Translations under genes and position numbers: made by a program
Origin: Senegalimassilia faecalis
GTDB lineage: Bacteria > Actinomycetota > Coriobacteriia > Coriobacteriales > Eggerthellaceae
DNA length: 64,000 nt
Direction of reading: 5' to 3'
Assembly: GCF_004135645.1 (NCBI RefSeq)
Contig: NZ_SDPW01000001.1
Location: forward strand, 1,736,001 to 1,800,000
Part shown: positions 48,133-57,043 of the stretch, in pieces
Layout: every line of letters starts with the position of its first letter
Position numbering within the stretch: position 1 is the stretch's first letter
The notes under the pieces: model-generated
Database searches by the model: none
Seen by the model: only the letters and a program-made list of their open reading frames with translations
What the model was told of the DNA's origin: nothing

Positions 48133-48897
48133 ATGACTAACCCTCTTGTTTCGCTTTCGCATGGTCGTAAGAGTTTCGGCCAGACTGAGGTGCTGAAGGA
48201 CATCTCGCTGTCTGTTGAGAAGGGGCAGGTTGTTGCCATCATCGGGCCTTCTGGCGGCGGCAAGTCGACGCTGTTGCGTTGCATGACGCTGCTTGAAACG
48301 CTTGACGGCGGCAGCTTGTCGTATGGCGACCTTTCAGTGGCAACTGATTCCGGGTCGGGCGCCGTGTATGGCGGCAAGGCCGTGCTTGCGCAGGCGAAAA
48401 CCCGCTTCGGCCTGGTGTTCCAGAACTTCAACCTGTTCCCGCACTATACGGTGCTGAAAAACGTCATCGATGCGCCGCTTTCGGTGCAGAAGCGCCCGAA
48501 GGACGAGGTCTTGGCCCAAGCGCGCGAGCTTCTGGCGAAGATGGGGCTCGCCGGGAAAGAAGATATGGTGCCGTGCGAGCTTTCCGGCGGCCAGCAGCAG
48601 CGCGTTGCCATTGCCCGCGCGCTGGCGCTCAACCCCGACGTGCTGTTCTTCGACGAGCCTACCAGCGCGCTTGACCCCGAGCTGACGAAGGGCGTGCTGA
48701 AGGTTATCCGCGACTTGGCCGACGAGCACATGACCATGGTCATCGTGACGCACGAGATGTCGTTCGCGCGCGACGTGGCCGACCACATCATCTTCATGGA
48801 TGGCGGCTACATCGTTGAGGAAGGCCCTGCCGAGCAGGTCATCAACAATCCGCAGCATGACCGCACGAAGGCGTTTTTGGCCAACTACGGGGATTAG
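48133..48897 (+). CDS. Polar amino acid ABC transporter, ATPase
   Basis: The 254-residue protein is a GlnQ/HisP-type ATPase: Walker A GPSGGGKST, Q-loop VFQNFNLFPHYTVLKNV, signature LSGGQQQRVAIARAL, Walker B VLFFDEPTSALDPE, H-loop VTHEM. ATG 48133 lacks a clear Shine-Dalgarno site; the frame continues upstream to 48076 with a hydrophobic run not typical of the family. It is 1 bp from the downstream phosphatase gene. Confidence 0.93.
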   Translation: MTNPLVSLSHGRKSFGQTEVLKDISLSVEKGQVVAIIGPSGGGKSTLLRCMTLLETLDGGSLSYGDLSVATDSGSGAVYGGKAVLAQAKTRFGLVFQNFNLFPHYTVLKNVIDAPLSVQKRPKDEVLAQARELLAKMGLAGKEDMVPCELSGGQQQRVAIARALALNPDVLFFDEPTSALDPELTKGVLKVIRDLADEHMTMVIVTHEMSFARDVADHIIFMDGGYIVEEGPAEQVINNPQHDRTKAFLANYGD

Positions 48898-48898
48898 C

Positions 48899-49624
48899 AT
48901 GGACGTAACGTTTTACATCACGCGGCACGGGCAAACCGTGTACAACGTGGCCAGCCGCGTGCAGGGCTGGTGCGACTCGCAGCTTACCGACGAGGGCATT
49001 CGCGTGGCGCGCAAGCTGGGCGAGGGTTTTGCGAACGTCGGGTTTGCGCAGGCGTATTGCAGCGATGCCGGCCGTGCCGTGCAGACGCTCAACACCGTGC
49101 TGGCGGCGCGTTCGAAGGCGAACCCTGCGGCGCAGCTGCCGCACATCCACGTGCCCGATCCGCGGCTGCGCGAGTGGTGCTACGGCAACTTGGAAGCGGG
49201 CCCGGGCGAGGAATTGCACGCGGCCCTGGCGCGCGGCTTTGGCGAGGATTTGCCGTTCGACGAGCTGAACCGCCGGCTGCCGCAGGTAGCGGGCGTGCTG
49301 GCCGACCAGGACACCACGGGCCGCGCCGAGCGTTTCGACCAGGTGCGCGAGCGCCTGACCAGCTTCTTCAACGATGCGGGGCAGCAGGCGCTTGCTGCTG
49401 GCGGCGGCAACGTGCTGGTGGTGACGCACTCGTTCGTGGTGCGCAGCGTCATGTATCTGCTGGATTCTTCGCGCGTGAACGACCCGCTGAAAATCAAGAA
49501 CGCCAGCGTCACGCAGGTAACTTACGACGGCGAAACGTTCACGTTGGGCGAAACGGCTTCCACACGCTGGCTGGGCGAAGAGCCCGAAGAAGCCAACGCC
49601 ATCCCGTTCGGCTTCAAGATGTAG
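48899..49624 (+). CDS. Histidine phosphatase family protein
   Basis: The 241-residue protein has the phosphoglycerate-mutase-like active site TRHGQTVYN (phospho-acceptor His in RHG), the second-site arginine region CSDAGRAVQTL and VVTHSFVVRSV. Most members are phosphatases of small metabolites. It starts 1 bp after the ABC ATPase stop and thus is part of that operon; a role in amino acid uptake is not evident. A bidirectional terminator follows. Confidence 0.88.
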   Translation: MDVTFYITRHGQTVYNVASRVQGWCDSQLTDEGIRVARKLGEGFANVGFAQAYCSDAGRAVQTLNTVLAARSKANPAAQLPHIHVPDPRLREWCYGNLEAGPGEELHAALARGFGEDLPFDELNRRLPQVAGVLADQDTTGRAERFDQVRERLTSFFNDAGQQALAAGGGNVLVVTHSFVVRSVMYLLDSSRVNDPLKIKNASVTQVTYDGETFTLGETASTRWLGEEPEEANAIPFGFKM

Positions 49625-49734
49625 CGCCGACGCGCGGTTAGTGTAAGGCTGCGTCAAGGAGTCGAAGGTGAGAAGCCGCATTTCGCATCGCATGCACTGC
49701 AAGACTGTTGCAGGCGCCGTTTCGCTTCCGCAAA

Positions 49735-49782
49735 CATAAAGAAGGCTCGCATCGGAATATCCGGTGCGAGCCTTCGTGTTTT
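49735..49782. terminator. Bidirectional terminator between phosphatase and DUF4012 genes
   Basis: Stem AAGGCTCGCATCGG/CCGGTGCGAGCCTT (one mismatch pair), with GTGTTTT on the plus side and CTTTATGTTT on the minus side. Confidence 0.85.
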
Positions 49783-49795
49783 AGCTTGCGAGCGC

Positions 49796-51895
49796 CTAGC
49801 TCTCGTGGTATTTCGTGAGCGTGGGCGTGGTAACAAGCTGCAGGTCGCCTTGCACGTCGGCGGGCAGCGTTACGGTGTACGTGAACGTTGCCGTGGTGCC
49901 GACGGGCAGCGGATTGTTCGGTTTCGCTACCATACCGCCGTCGACATCGCATGTGTACGTGACATCAATGCCCTGGTACGTGGCCTTCCCCAGCGTTGCG
50001 CCGTTCGATGCGACCACGTCGGAGATGCTGCCGCCAACAGGCGCATAGAAGTACAAGAATGGGTTCATATTGCCGCGGTTCGAGTCTTCGGACATGATGT
50101 AGTCGCCGCCGGCAAGCGCCTCCTGTTCAGTGAGGAAGTTCGTGAGCGTGGTGGTGACGTGGTACGTGCGCGAGCCGTCAGAGCCGGCAACCGGGCCGCT
50201 GACCTGCGTGTCCATGCCAAGCCACCAGCCAAGCTTGCTGCCCAGCCAGTAGTTGATGAACACGCCGAGCGTCGGCTGCTTCTGCGTGGCGGCCGTCATG
50301 GATCCCGAGTAGCCCATATCCTCGATGTTCTGCTGCTCGGTGGGGTTTGCAAGCCAGATCATGACGCGGCGGTCGTCGAGTCCGCCCATCATGACGTTGA
50401 CAAGCTTCATGAGCGATGTCGCATTCATGTTGTCAAGCGCGGCGTCAAATGCATATCCAGCTGCTTCGGAGAACAGCGCGTCGACGATGTCGTTGCCATC
50501 GGCCATATTCGCGCCGCTGGAAAGGTATTTCCAGTACAGGTCGTGTTGCAGCACCTCAGTGGCATTCGCGCCGTCAATGTAGGTGCCGTCGGACAGCGTG
50601 AAGCTTTCGCCTGTTGCGGCAAGCAGGTCCTGCACCATGGTGGGCGTGATAGAGATGACGCCGTCAACGGCCTGGCCGGATTTCTCTTGATAGGCGGTGG
50701 CCCAAATGCTGGCAACGCGCGGATAGTCGGGGTTGAAGCCGTTATCCCATGAATACTGCGTGTACCACGGGTAGAACAGGGTGTTTTCCTCGTCGGTGAT
50801 ATTGCACTGCGCTGGCGTGTCTTCGACCATCATGTCGTAGACTTTCGTGAAGTCTCCCAGCTCGATCTGGCCGTTGTCGATGGATAGCGTGCCCATGGAG
50901 CCGGGGAAGCCGCCCGATGCGCGAATCTCGGCGCTGTTCTGCGCGGCAAGCAAGTACGTGCGGTTGCCGTCGGCACCAAGCAGCGCGCCGATGATGGGCG
51001 CGAACGTGTTCGCCTGCTGGAACGTGGAGTTGATGTTTGCGAGCTTGTCTTTTGCGGGGTTGAGCATCTTCTCAAGCTGCTCGATATGCATGGAGGGCAG
51101 CGCATTGAGCTCGTCGGCGCAACGCTGCATGGTCGGCGCGCAGCTTTGGATGGAGCCGAGCAGCGTGGAGATAGCTGCGATGTTCAGCGAGCCGTCTTGG
51201 CCGATGCATTCCGAGGGAGGCGTTTGCACCAGGCTTTGCGTCAGTGGCACGATGGCGTTGTCAGAGGCGTCGGTGAGCACGTCTGCGATGGTCTGGGCAC
51301 TTTTCACGTCTTCGCCGATGACCGGAATCACGCCGGCAACGTTCCATAGGGGCGATGAAAGGGCCTCGTCGAGCGTTTTCGCAGACGCTTGCAACTTGGT
51401 TGCGCTTTGGGCGGCGCCGGCGAAGTCCTGACCGGTGATGGCGGTTTGGACTTCGTTGACGGTTGAAAGGATGCCGGAAGCCTGCGCCTTCATGTCCTTC
51501 GCCGACAGCGCAAGAGCCGCACCATAGCCGCCAACGCCCACGATAAGGCACACGATGACGACGATGGCAACGATGAGCCCGGTACGCTTCTTCTTGCGCT
51601 TCTTCTTCACGCGGATCATGCCGTCGTGGTTGTGGTTGCTCGGCGGCAGGGGTTGGAAGTTGTAGTCCCTGTTTCCGTAGGCGTTGCTGTAACCGCCTTG
51701 CGGCGCGCCGAAATTGCCGCCGTAGGGCTGCTGACCGAATTGCTGCGTCGGTTGCTGCGGCTGGTGGGGCCGCTGCTGATGCGGCTGCCCATACGGTTGG
51801 TTTTGCTGCGGTCGCGGCGCCCCCGCGCGTGACTGGCCGGGTTGCTGGCCGAAGCCGGGCTGGTTAGGCCGCGAGTGTTTTCCTTGGTTCTGCAT
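49796..51895 (-). CDS. DUF4012 membrane-anchored surface protein
   Basis: The 699-residue protein has a 95-residue Gln/Pro/Gly-rich cytoplasmic N-terminus, a basic stop (KKKRKKKRTG), one membrane helix (LIVAIVVIVCLIVGVGGYGAALAL) and a large extracellular DUF4012 region. The latter includes YLLAAQNSAEIRASGGFPGSMGTLSI, RVASIWATAYQEKSGQAVDGVISI and a C-terminal beta-rich domain. DUF4012 proteins of actinobacteria resemble LytR-CpsA-Psr-associated envelope proteins; function unknown. ATG 51895 is chosen since the upstream frame has no ribosome site. Confidence 0.85.
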   Translation of the reverse strand: MQNQGKHSRPNQPGFGQQPGQSRAGAPRPQQNQPYGQPHQQRPHQPQQPTQQFGQQPYGGNFGAPQGGYSNAYGNRDYNFQPLPPSNHNHDGMIRVKKKRKKKRTGLIVAIVVIVCLIVGVGGYGAALALSAKDMKAQASGILSTVNEVQTAITGQDFAGAAQSATKLQASAKTLDEALSSPLWNVAGVIPVIGEDVKSAQTIADVLTDASDNAIVPLTQSLVQTPPSECIGQDGSLNIAAISTLLGSIQSCAPTMQRCADELNALPSMHIEQLEKMLNPAKDKLANINSTFQQANTFAPIIGALLGADGNRTYLLAAQNSAEIRASGGFPGSMGTLSIDNGQIELGDFTKVYDMMVEDTPAQCNITDEENTLFYPWYTQYSWDNGFNPDYPRVASIWATAYQEKSGQAVDGVISITPTMVQDLLAATGESFTLSDGTYIDGANATEVLQHDLYWKYLSSGANMADGNDIVDALFSEAAGYAFDAALDNMNATSLMKLVNVMMGGLDDRRVMIWLANPTEQQNIEDMGYSGSMTAATQKQPTLGVFINYWLGSKLGWWLGMDTQVSGPVAGSDGSRTYHVTTTLTNFLTEQEALAGGDYIMSEDSNRGNMNPFLYFYAPVGGSISDVVASNGATLGKATYQGIDVTYTCDVDGGMVAKPNNPLPVGTTATFTYTVTLPADVQGDLQLVTTPTLTKYHES

Positions 51896-52072
51896 TGCAC
51901 TCCTGACTCGTTTGTGCGTACGGAGTAAAAGTCTAGCACGTTGGACGCAAGGTTCCAGGGGCTTGAAAATGAAGCCATAAGGTTGATTGAACTGCGCGGA
52001 TAAACGAAGGAATGCATGTAACGTCCGCCGGTGCTGTAGCGTTTTGAGCACGGCGAAACGGCGGCTTGGGAC

Positions 52073-52106
52073 ATGAAAAAGCCCGGAAGGCGGTGCCTTC
52101 CGGGCT
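52073..52106 (-). terminator. Terminator of the DEAD-box helicase gene
   Basis: Stem AGCCCGGAAGG/CCTTCCGGGCT around 52080-52106 followed on the minus strand by TTTTTCATG, 26 bp beyond the stop. Confidence 0.88.
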
Positions 52107-52131
52107 GGTAAGTCAGCGTGCCTTCGACGCG

Positions 52132-53775
52132 CTACTTCGTGAAGCGGCTGTAGTCGTAGCCGCCTTCGCCGCCGCGCTTTTTCTTGTTAGCGGGCTTGTT
52201 CTGCTTGTAGGAGCCGGCCTGTGCCTTGCGCTCCTTCTTGTGCAGGCGCGACTGGGCGTTCTTCGCGTTGCGGCGCGCGCGGTATTCCTCGTCGGAAAGC
52301 CACTCGCGGTTGTTGTCGCGGCCGCCGCGGAAGTCGCGGTTGCCGCCCTTGCCGCGCCCGTTGCCGCCGCGGTTGTCGCGGTCATAGCGTCCGCCGCGAT
52401 CGTTGCGCGAGCCGCGGCCCGGACGGTCGTCGCGACCCGGGCGCCCGCCGCGGAAGTCGCGGTCGTCGCGCTCATAGCGGGGCTTGCGGGCATCGCGGCG
52501 CTCGTCGGTGTTCGGACGGCGGCCTTCGCGCTCGGCACGCTCGGCGCGCTTCTCGCCCTGACGGCGTGCGCCGGCCGGCTTGCCGCCGCCGCGACGCGTG
52601 CCGCCCTTGCGCTCGCCGCGCTTGGGCTTCTCCAGGATGGACGGGTCGGTCTCGTAGCTTTCGATGGTGGTGAACGGGATGTCCTTGCCGATAAGCTTCT
52701 CGATCTCGCGCAGCGTCTTCACCGTTTCGCGCGTGACGAACGAGATGGCGAAGCCCTCTTCGCCGGCGCGGCCCGTGCGGCCGATGCGGTGCACGTAGTC
52801 CTCAGCCATGTCGGGCAGGTCGAAGTTGATGACGTAGTTCACGTCGGGCACGTCGATGCCGCGGGCCAGCACGTCGGTGGCAACAAGGATGTCGGTCTTG
52901 CCGCGGCGGAAGTTCTCCAGCGCGCGACGGCGGCGGCCCTGGGTTTTGTCGGAGTGGATGGACTCGGCGTGGAAGCCGTCGGCCTCAAGCGCCTCGGCGC
53001 ATTCCTCGGTGCGGTTCTTCGTGCGGGCGAACACGATGACGCGCTCGTGGCCCTTCTCGTTGAGCACGGCCTCAAGCAGCTCCTGCTTCTTGCGGTTGGC
53101 GATGGGCATGATGTATTGCGTGACGGTTGCGGCCGTTTCGCCGTTGCGGGCGATCTCCACGATGGCCGGGTCCTTCAGCAAATCGCCCAGGTTCTTCTGG
53201 ATGGAGCTGTCGATGGTTGCGGAGAACAGCAGCGTTTGGCGGTCTTCGGGCGTGTGCTCGACGATTTTGGTGACGTCGGGCAAAAAGCCCATGTCAAGCA
53301 TGCGGTCGGCCTCGTCAAGCACCAGCACGGACACCTCGGACAGGTCAACGACGCCGCGGTCCATCAGGTCGTTCAAGCGGCCAGGCGTGGCAATGAGCAC
53401 GTCGGTGCCGCCGCGCAGCTCGCGGATTTGCGGGCCGTAGGGCGTGCCGCCGTACACGGTGGTCACGAAGTGGCCCGTTTTGCGGGAAATCTGCATGCAC
53501 GTGCGGGAAATCTGCTGCGCAAGCTCGCGCGTGGGGCTGACGACGCACACGCGCGGCGCGCGGCCGCGGCCCTTGACGCGGGGCAGCGTGGACAGCGTGG
53601 GCAGCAGGAATGCCGCCGTCTTGCCCGTGCCGGTGGAAGCGGCGGCGATAACGTCGCGGCCTTCCAGAATGTAGGGGATGGACTGCTCCTGAACAGGCGT
53701 GGGAGCGTCGTAGCCCATGCGCTCGACGGCGGCAAGCGCCGCCTCGGACAGGCCGAGTTCTGCAAATGCGGTCAT
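52132..53775 (-). CDS. DEAD-box ATP-dependent RNA helicase
   Basis: The 547-residue protein has all helicase motifs: Q motif (GYDAPTPVQEQSIP), I ASTGTGKT, Ia PTRELAQQ, II VLDEADRMLD, III SAT, V DVLARGIDV, VI HRIGRTGRAG. The last 170 residues are an Arg/Gly/Asp-rich disordered tail with RGG-like repeats (DRPGRGSRNDRGGRYDRD) that binds RNA in related RhlE/CsdA-type proteins. Likely roles are ribosome assembly and mRNA turnover. ATG 53775 marks the first conserved residue region. Confidence 0.95.
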   Translation of the reverse strand: MTAFAELGLSEAALAAVERMGYDAPTPVQEQSIPYILEGRDVIAAASTGTGKTAAFLLPTLSTLPRVKGRGRAPRVCVVSPTRELAQQISRTCMQISRKTGHFVTTVYGGTPYGPQIRELRGGTDVLIATPGRLNDLMDRGVVDLSEVSVLVLDEADRMLDMGFLPDVTKIVEHTPEDRQTLLFSATIDSSIQKNLGDLLKDPAIVEIARNGETAATVTQYIMPIANRKKQELLEAVLNEKGHERVIVFARTKNRTEECAEALEADGFHAESIHSDKTQGRRRRALENFRRGKTDILVATDVLARGIDVPDVNYVINFDLPDMAEDYVHRIGRTGRAGEEGFAISFVTRETVKTLREIEKLIGKDIPFTTIESYETDPSILEKPKRGERKGGTRRGGGKPAGARRQGEKRAERAEREGRRPNTDERRDARKPRYERDDRDFRGGRPGRDDRPGRGSRNDRGGRYDRDNRGGNGRGKGGNRDFRGGRDNNREWLSDEEYRARRNAKNAQSRLHKKERKAQAGSYKQNKPANKKKRGGEGGYDYSRFTK

Positions 53776-54158
53776 GTGAATCCGTTTCTCTTCGCGGTTG
53801 AGAGCGCACACCGTTAGCGACGCCCGAACGGACGACGGCAGCCAAGCGCTTTGCAACCTGTACCAATGAATCGCACCCGCCCCAGGCGGCGTGCTTGCGC
53901 TTGACGCGAGCCGCTTTCCGTATGTCTTCTGCGGTGCGTTTATGTGAGCGCGCGAAAAGAAACAAGAAAGAATTTCGTGAGAAGCAACCTGCTTATTATG
54001 CAGACGATTTCATAAAAGTGAAGCGGATATCCCGCAAAACCGCGCGAATGTGCATGAATCTCCACGGCATTTGGGGCTTCGCGGCAATTTTGGCCCCGAG
54101 CAAATGCGACATACTATAATAGTACGGCTAATGTCCAACACTATGAGAGGTTCCTCGC
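53776..54158. other. Divergent region between helicase and polysaccharide regulatory operon
   Basis: 383 bp without a credible gene. The 160 bp before the wzz-like gene are AT-rich and contain the -10 box at 54115. Nothing else recognised. Confidence 0.5.
54090..54120 (+). promoter_or_regulatory. Promoter of the wzz/cpsD/cpsB operon
   Basis: Consensus TATAAT at 54115-54120 with a poor TTGGCC (54090-54095) 19 bp upstream, 38 bp before the start codon. Confidence 0.5.
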
Positions 54159-54824
54159 ATGACTTTGCTCGAGCTGCTTCAGCTGATGCGCAAGCATCTG
54201 AAGCTTATGATCATCTTGCCTGTGGCGTGCGCCCTTGTGGCCGCCGCGGTTTCATACACCATGCTGCCGAACACGTATACGGCGTCTACGAGCATGTACG
54301 TGCTGGCGAAACAGACTGCGAACAACAGCGATAACGGGGTTAACTATTCCAACCTCAACGCAAGCCAGATGCTGGCAAACGACGTGTCCACCCTGCTTAA
54401 GAGCGACCGTATCGCAAGCGATACCGCCAAGGACCTGCACCTCGATTCGCTGAAGGGCTATTCCACGAAGGTCACCAGCGAAACCACGTCGCGCGTCATC
54501 ACGCTTGAGGTTACGGGTGCTGATCCTAATACCGCAGCCACCATCTCCAACGAGATGGCAAGCAACGTGTCGAAGGTAGCGCAGGAAGTTATGGATGTGC
54601 AGTCCGTCAACGTTATCGACGAGGCAACTGCTCCTACGGCGCCTTCCGGACCAAACCGTCCCATGTATGTTGCCGTGGCGTTTCTGGCCGGCCTGTTCAT
54701 TGCCATCGCCATTGTGGTGGTGTCCGACATGCTGAACACGAAGGTGCGCAACGCCGACGAAATCGAGGAACTGCTGGGCCTGCCCGTCATCGGCCGCATG
54801 CCTGCTATTAAGGGAGGTAAATAA
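54159..54824 (+). CDS. Wzz/YveK-type polysaccharide co-polymerase (kinase activator)
   Basis: The 221-residue protein has a Wzz layout: short cytoplasmic N-terminus, helix 1 (LMIILPVACALVAAAVSYTML), an extracellular region of about 130 residues, Pro-rich PSGPNRP and helix 2 (YVAVAFLAGLFIAIAIVVV), then a C-terminal cytoplasmic tail. Such CapA/YveK proteins activate the adjacent tyrosine kinase and set polymer length. It starts the three-gene operon with the kinase (3 bp later) and phosphatase. Confidence 0.9.
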   Translation: MTLLELLQLMRKHLKLMIILPVACALVAAAVSYTMLPNTYTASTSMYVLAKQTANNSDNGVNYSNLNASQMLANDVSTLLKSDRIASDTAKDLHLDSLKGYSTKVTSETTSRVITLEVTGADPNTAATISNEMASNVSKVAQEVMDVQSVNVIDEATAPTAPSGPNRPMYVAVAFLAGLFIAIAIVVVSDMLNTKVRNADEIEELLGLPVIGRMPAIKGGK

Positions 54825-54827
54825 GCC

Positions 54828-55643
54828 ATGGCTCGCAAACCCAAGCGCGGCGACGATTTGGAGATGCAGAACGCCGCTAAAACCCTGATGGCGAACATCC
54901 GCTTCATGAGCGTCGATAACCCCATTCGTTCGCTGGTGTTCACCAGCTCCATCCCCAACGAGGGCAAATCCACCGTTGCGTGCAACGTGGGTCGTGCCAT
55001 TGCCACGTCGGGCATGCGTGTGTGCCTGGTCGAGTGCGACATGCGTAACCGCACGCTGGCCAATATGCTGGGCGTTCGCTCTTCAGGCGGCCTATACGCC
55101 GTGCTGTCCGAAACCATGCCGCTGCAGCAGGCCATCGTGCCGGCGGGCGTTGACAACATGTTCCTGCTTGATGCCGAGCCGCATATTCCGAATCCGGCCG
55201 ACATCCTGGCTTCGAAGCGTTTCGCTTTGCTGGTCGACAAGCTTGAGCAGATGTTCGATTACGTGATTTTCGATACGCCGCCGGTGGGCATGTTCGTGGA
55301 CGCCGCCGTGGTTTCCACCATCGTGGATGCTGCCGTGCTGGTGGTGCGTGAAAACTTCACGAAGCGTCAGACCGTTTTGCAAGCGTATGATCAGCTGCAG
55401 AAGGCGGGCGGCCACGTTGTGGGCGTTGCCATGAACTACTGCAACGTCGAGAAATCCGACTACTACTACGCGTACTACAACCAGCAGGGCAAACGCGAAA
55501 AGGGAACGGAATCCGTGCCGCAGGTTGATGCACGCCAGTTTGCTCCCGAGCAGGCTCGCAAGAGCGGGAAGCACGGCAGCCACGGTGGCGCTGCGAACCC
55601 CGCGAACTACGGCCGCATGAGCAACAACGGAGTACGCAGGTAA
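54828..55643 (+). CDS. CpsD/CapB-type bacterial tyrosine kinase
   Basis: The 271-residue protein has the BY-kinase motifs: Walker A SSIPNEGKST (Lys47), Walker A' VECDMRNRTLANML, Walker B FDTPPVGMFVDA, and a Tyr cluster (SDYYYAYYNQQ, about 204-214) before a hydrophilic tail. It autophosphorylates this cluster and regulates capsule or exopolysaccharide assembly with the Wzz-like activator and the PHP phosphatase. Confidence 0.92.
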   Translation: MARKPKRGDDLEMQNAAKTLMANIRFMSVDNPIRSLVFTSSIPNEGKSTVACNVGRAIATSGMRVCLVECDMRNRTLANMLGVRSSGGLYAVLSETMPLQQAIVPAGVDNMFLLDAEPHIPNPADILASKRFALLVDKLEQMFDYVIFDTPPVGMFVDAAVVSTIVDAAVLVVRENFTKRQTVLQAYDQLQKAGGHVVGVAMNYCNVEKSDYYYAYYNQQGKREKGTESVPQVDARQFAPEQARKSGKHGSHGGAANPANYGRMSNNGVRR

Positions 55644-55657
55644 AAAGGTAGGGCGAC

Positions 55658-56302
55658 GTGCTGGATTTGCATTGCCATATTCTTCCTGGAGTTGACGATG
55701 GGTCAAGCTGCCTTGGCGAAAGCATTCGCATGCTGCATGCTGCCTATAAAGCAGGCATCACGGAGATTGTCTGCACGCCGCATTGCCGCGACCCGTACTT
55801 CGATTTCGAAGGCATGTGGGACGCATTCGACCAGTTGAGACGTCGTTCGCCTATTCCTTTGCGCATGGGGTTCGAGGTGAACATTCGCAAACTGCGCGAG
55901 CTGGGTATGGATTGGGCGCCGCAGCTGTGCTTCCAGGATTCCAGCGTGCTGCTGCTTGAGCTTTCCACGCATGCAACGAAGCGCGACTTCGAGGACTACG
56001 AACGTGAGATCTACGAGCTGCAGGGTATGGGGCTCGACGTGATCATCGCCCATCCCGAGCGCTACAACGCCATCCAGGAGGATATCTCCATTGCACGGCG
56101 CTTGGTGGATTGCGGCTGCCTGTTGCAGGCGTCATCGGACTTCATTAAAGGCGGGCGCTTGGGCAAGGAGCGCAAGCCGGCGCTGAAGTTGTTCGAGGCC
56201 GGCCTGTACACCTACATTGCCAGCGATGCCCACTGCGTCGAGCATTATGAGGTATACGCGGAGGCCGTGCAGAAATTCGGGCCGAAGCTTCGACCGATGT
56301 AG
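55658..56302 (+). CDS. CpsB/YwqE-type PHP tyrosine-protein phosphatase
   Basis: The 214-residue PHP-domain protein has metal-binding motifs LDLHCHILPGVDDG, CTPHCRD, IIAHPERY and ASDAHCVEH. It dephosphorylates the tyrosine kinase. The trio wzz-kinase-phosphatase is complete, but no glycosyltransferase, flippase or polymerase gene follows; a terminator closes the operon. Confidence 0.92.
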   Translation: MLDLHCHILPGVDDGSSCLGESIRMLHAAYKAGITEIVCTPHCRDPYFDFEGMWDAFDQLRRRSPIPLRMGFEVNIRKLRELGMDWAPQLCFQDSSVLLLELSTHATKRDFEDYEREIYELQGMGLDVIIAHPERYNAIQEDISIARRLVDCGCLLQASSDFIKGGRLGKERKPALKLFEAGLYTYIASDAHCVEHYEVYAEAVQKFGPKLRPM

Positions 56303-57043
56303 AAACGCTTTATCATGAAAAGCCCGCCTTTTGGAAGGCGGGCTTTTGCATATGGTCGCGCGAGGTCGGGCGGCCTTGCGCACATGGAAGACGAGTGCCC
56401 CTTATGTGGACTGAAAGTTGGGGGATTTAGGCGTACCGTCACGTTAGGGTCTACGGGCATCACCACGCCGCAGAATGCGTTCGGGGCGCTGCCGATTCAG
56501 CGTGCTTGCCGGCGAGATTAGCGTGAAGGGCGCGGGGGAATAGGCGGCGTTTGCTTTTGCTTGGCGGAAGGCGTTGGGCTGTTGTTGGTGGGGCGAAGGC
56601 GACTCGGCGCGGGGGAAGGAAGAATGTGATCGCTGCTGCGGACGTCGCTGCTTCGTTTCTGTATCCTGGCTTGCTTCGCCGCTGAGCAGGCCGGCAATGG
56701 ATTCCGGCGCTTGACCGCTGCGGCATGGCGGCCAATCAAGTTGGCCGCCGCGGGTCGTGCAGCTACCTCTGGCGTTCTTGCGATGAATATGGTTATATAG
56801 GCGCTAACAAGCGAAGCGGGCGTGCCTGACTGGGCGCGCTCGCTTTTCGCGCTAAGCAGGCGAAATGAGGGCGCATGCTTAGCGTGGCATATGGTGGCGA
56901 AGCGCCCTGCGCGCAGTGGCCGGGGTCGGGCGAAAGGCCCCAGGGCGCGGCGGCGCGGGAGCGTGCTTGGCGGGTGGGCGCGGCGTGGGCGAACGCGCTG
57001 GCGTGCGCCGGCCTTGTTCGCGTGCGCTGATGTGAGGTGCAAG
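56303..57043. other. 741-bp region without a recognised gene
   Basis: After the operon terminator I see no frame with family-like content on either strand. Long frames exist on both strands but are Arg/Pro-rich and lack ribosome sites. The distal part presumably holds the promoter of the TRIC-like gene. Confidence 0.5.
56318..56347 (+). terminator. Terminator of the polysaccharide regulatory operon
   Basis: AAAAGCCCGCCTT-TTGG-AAGGCGGGCTTTT, a perfect 13-bp stem with T tail, 15 bp after the stop. Confidence 0.92.
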
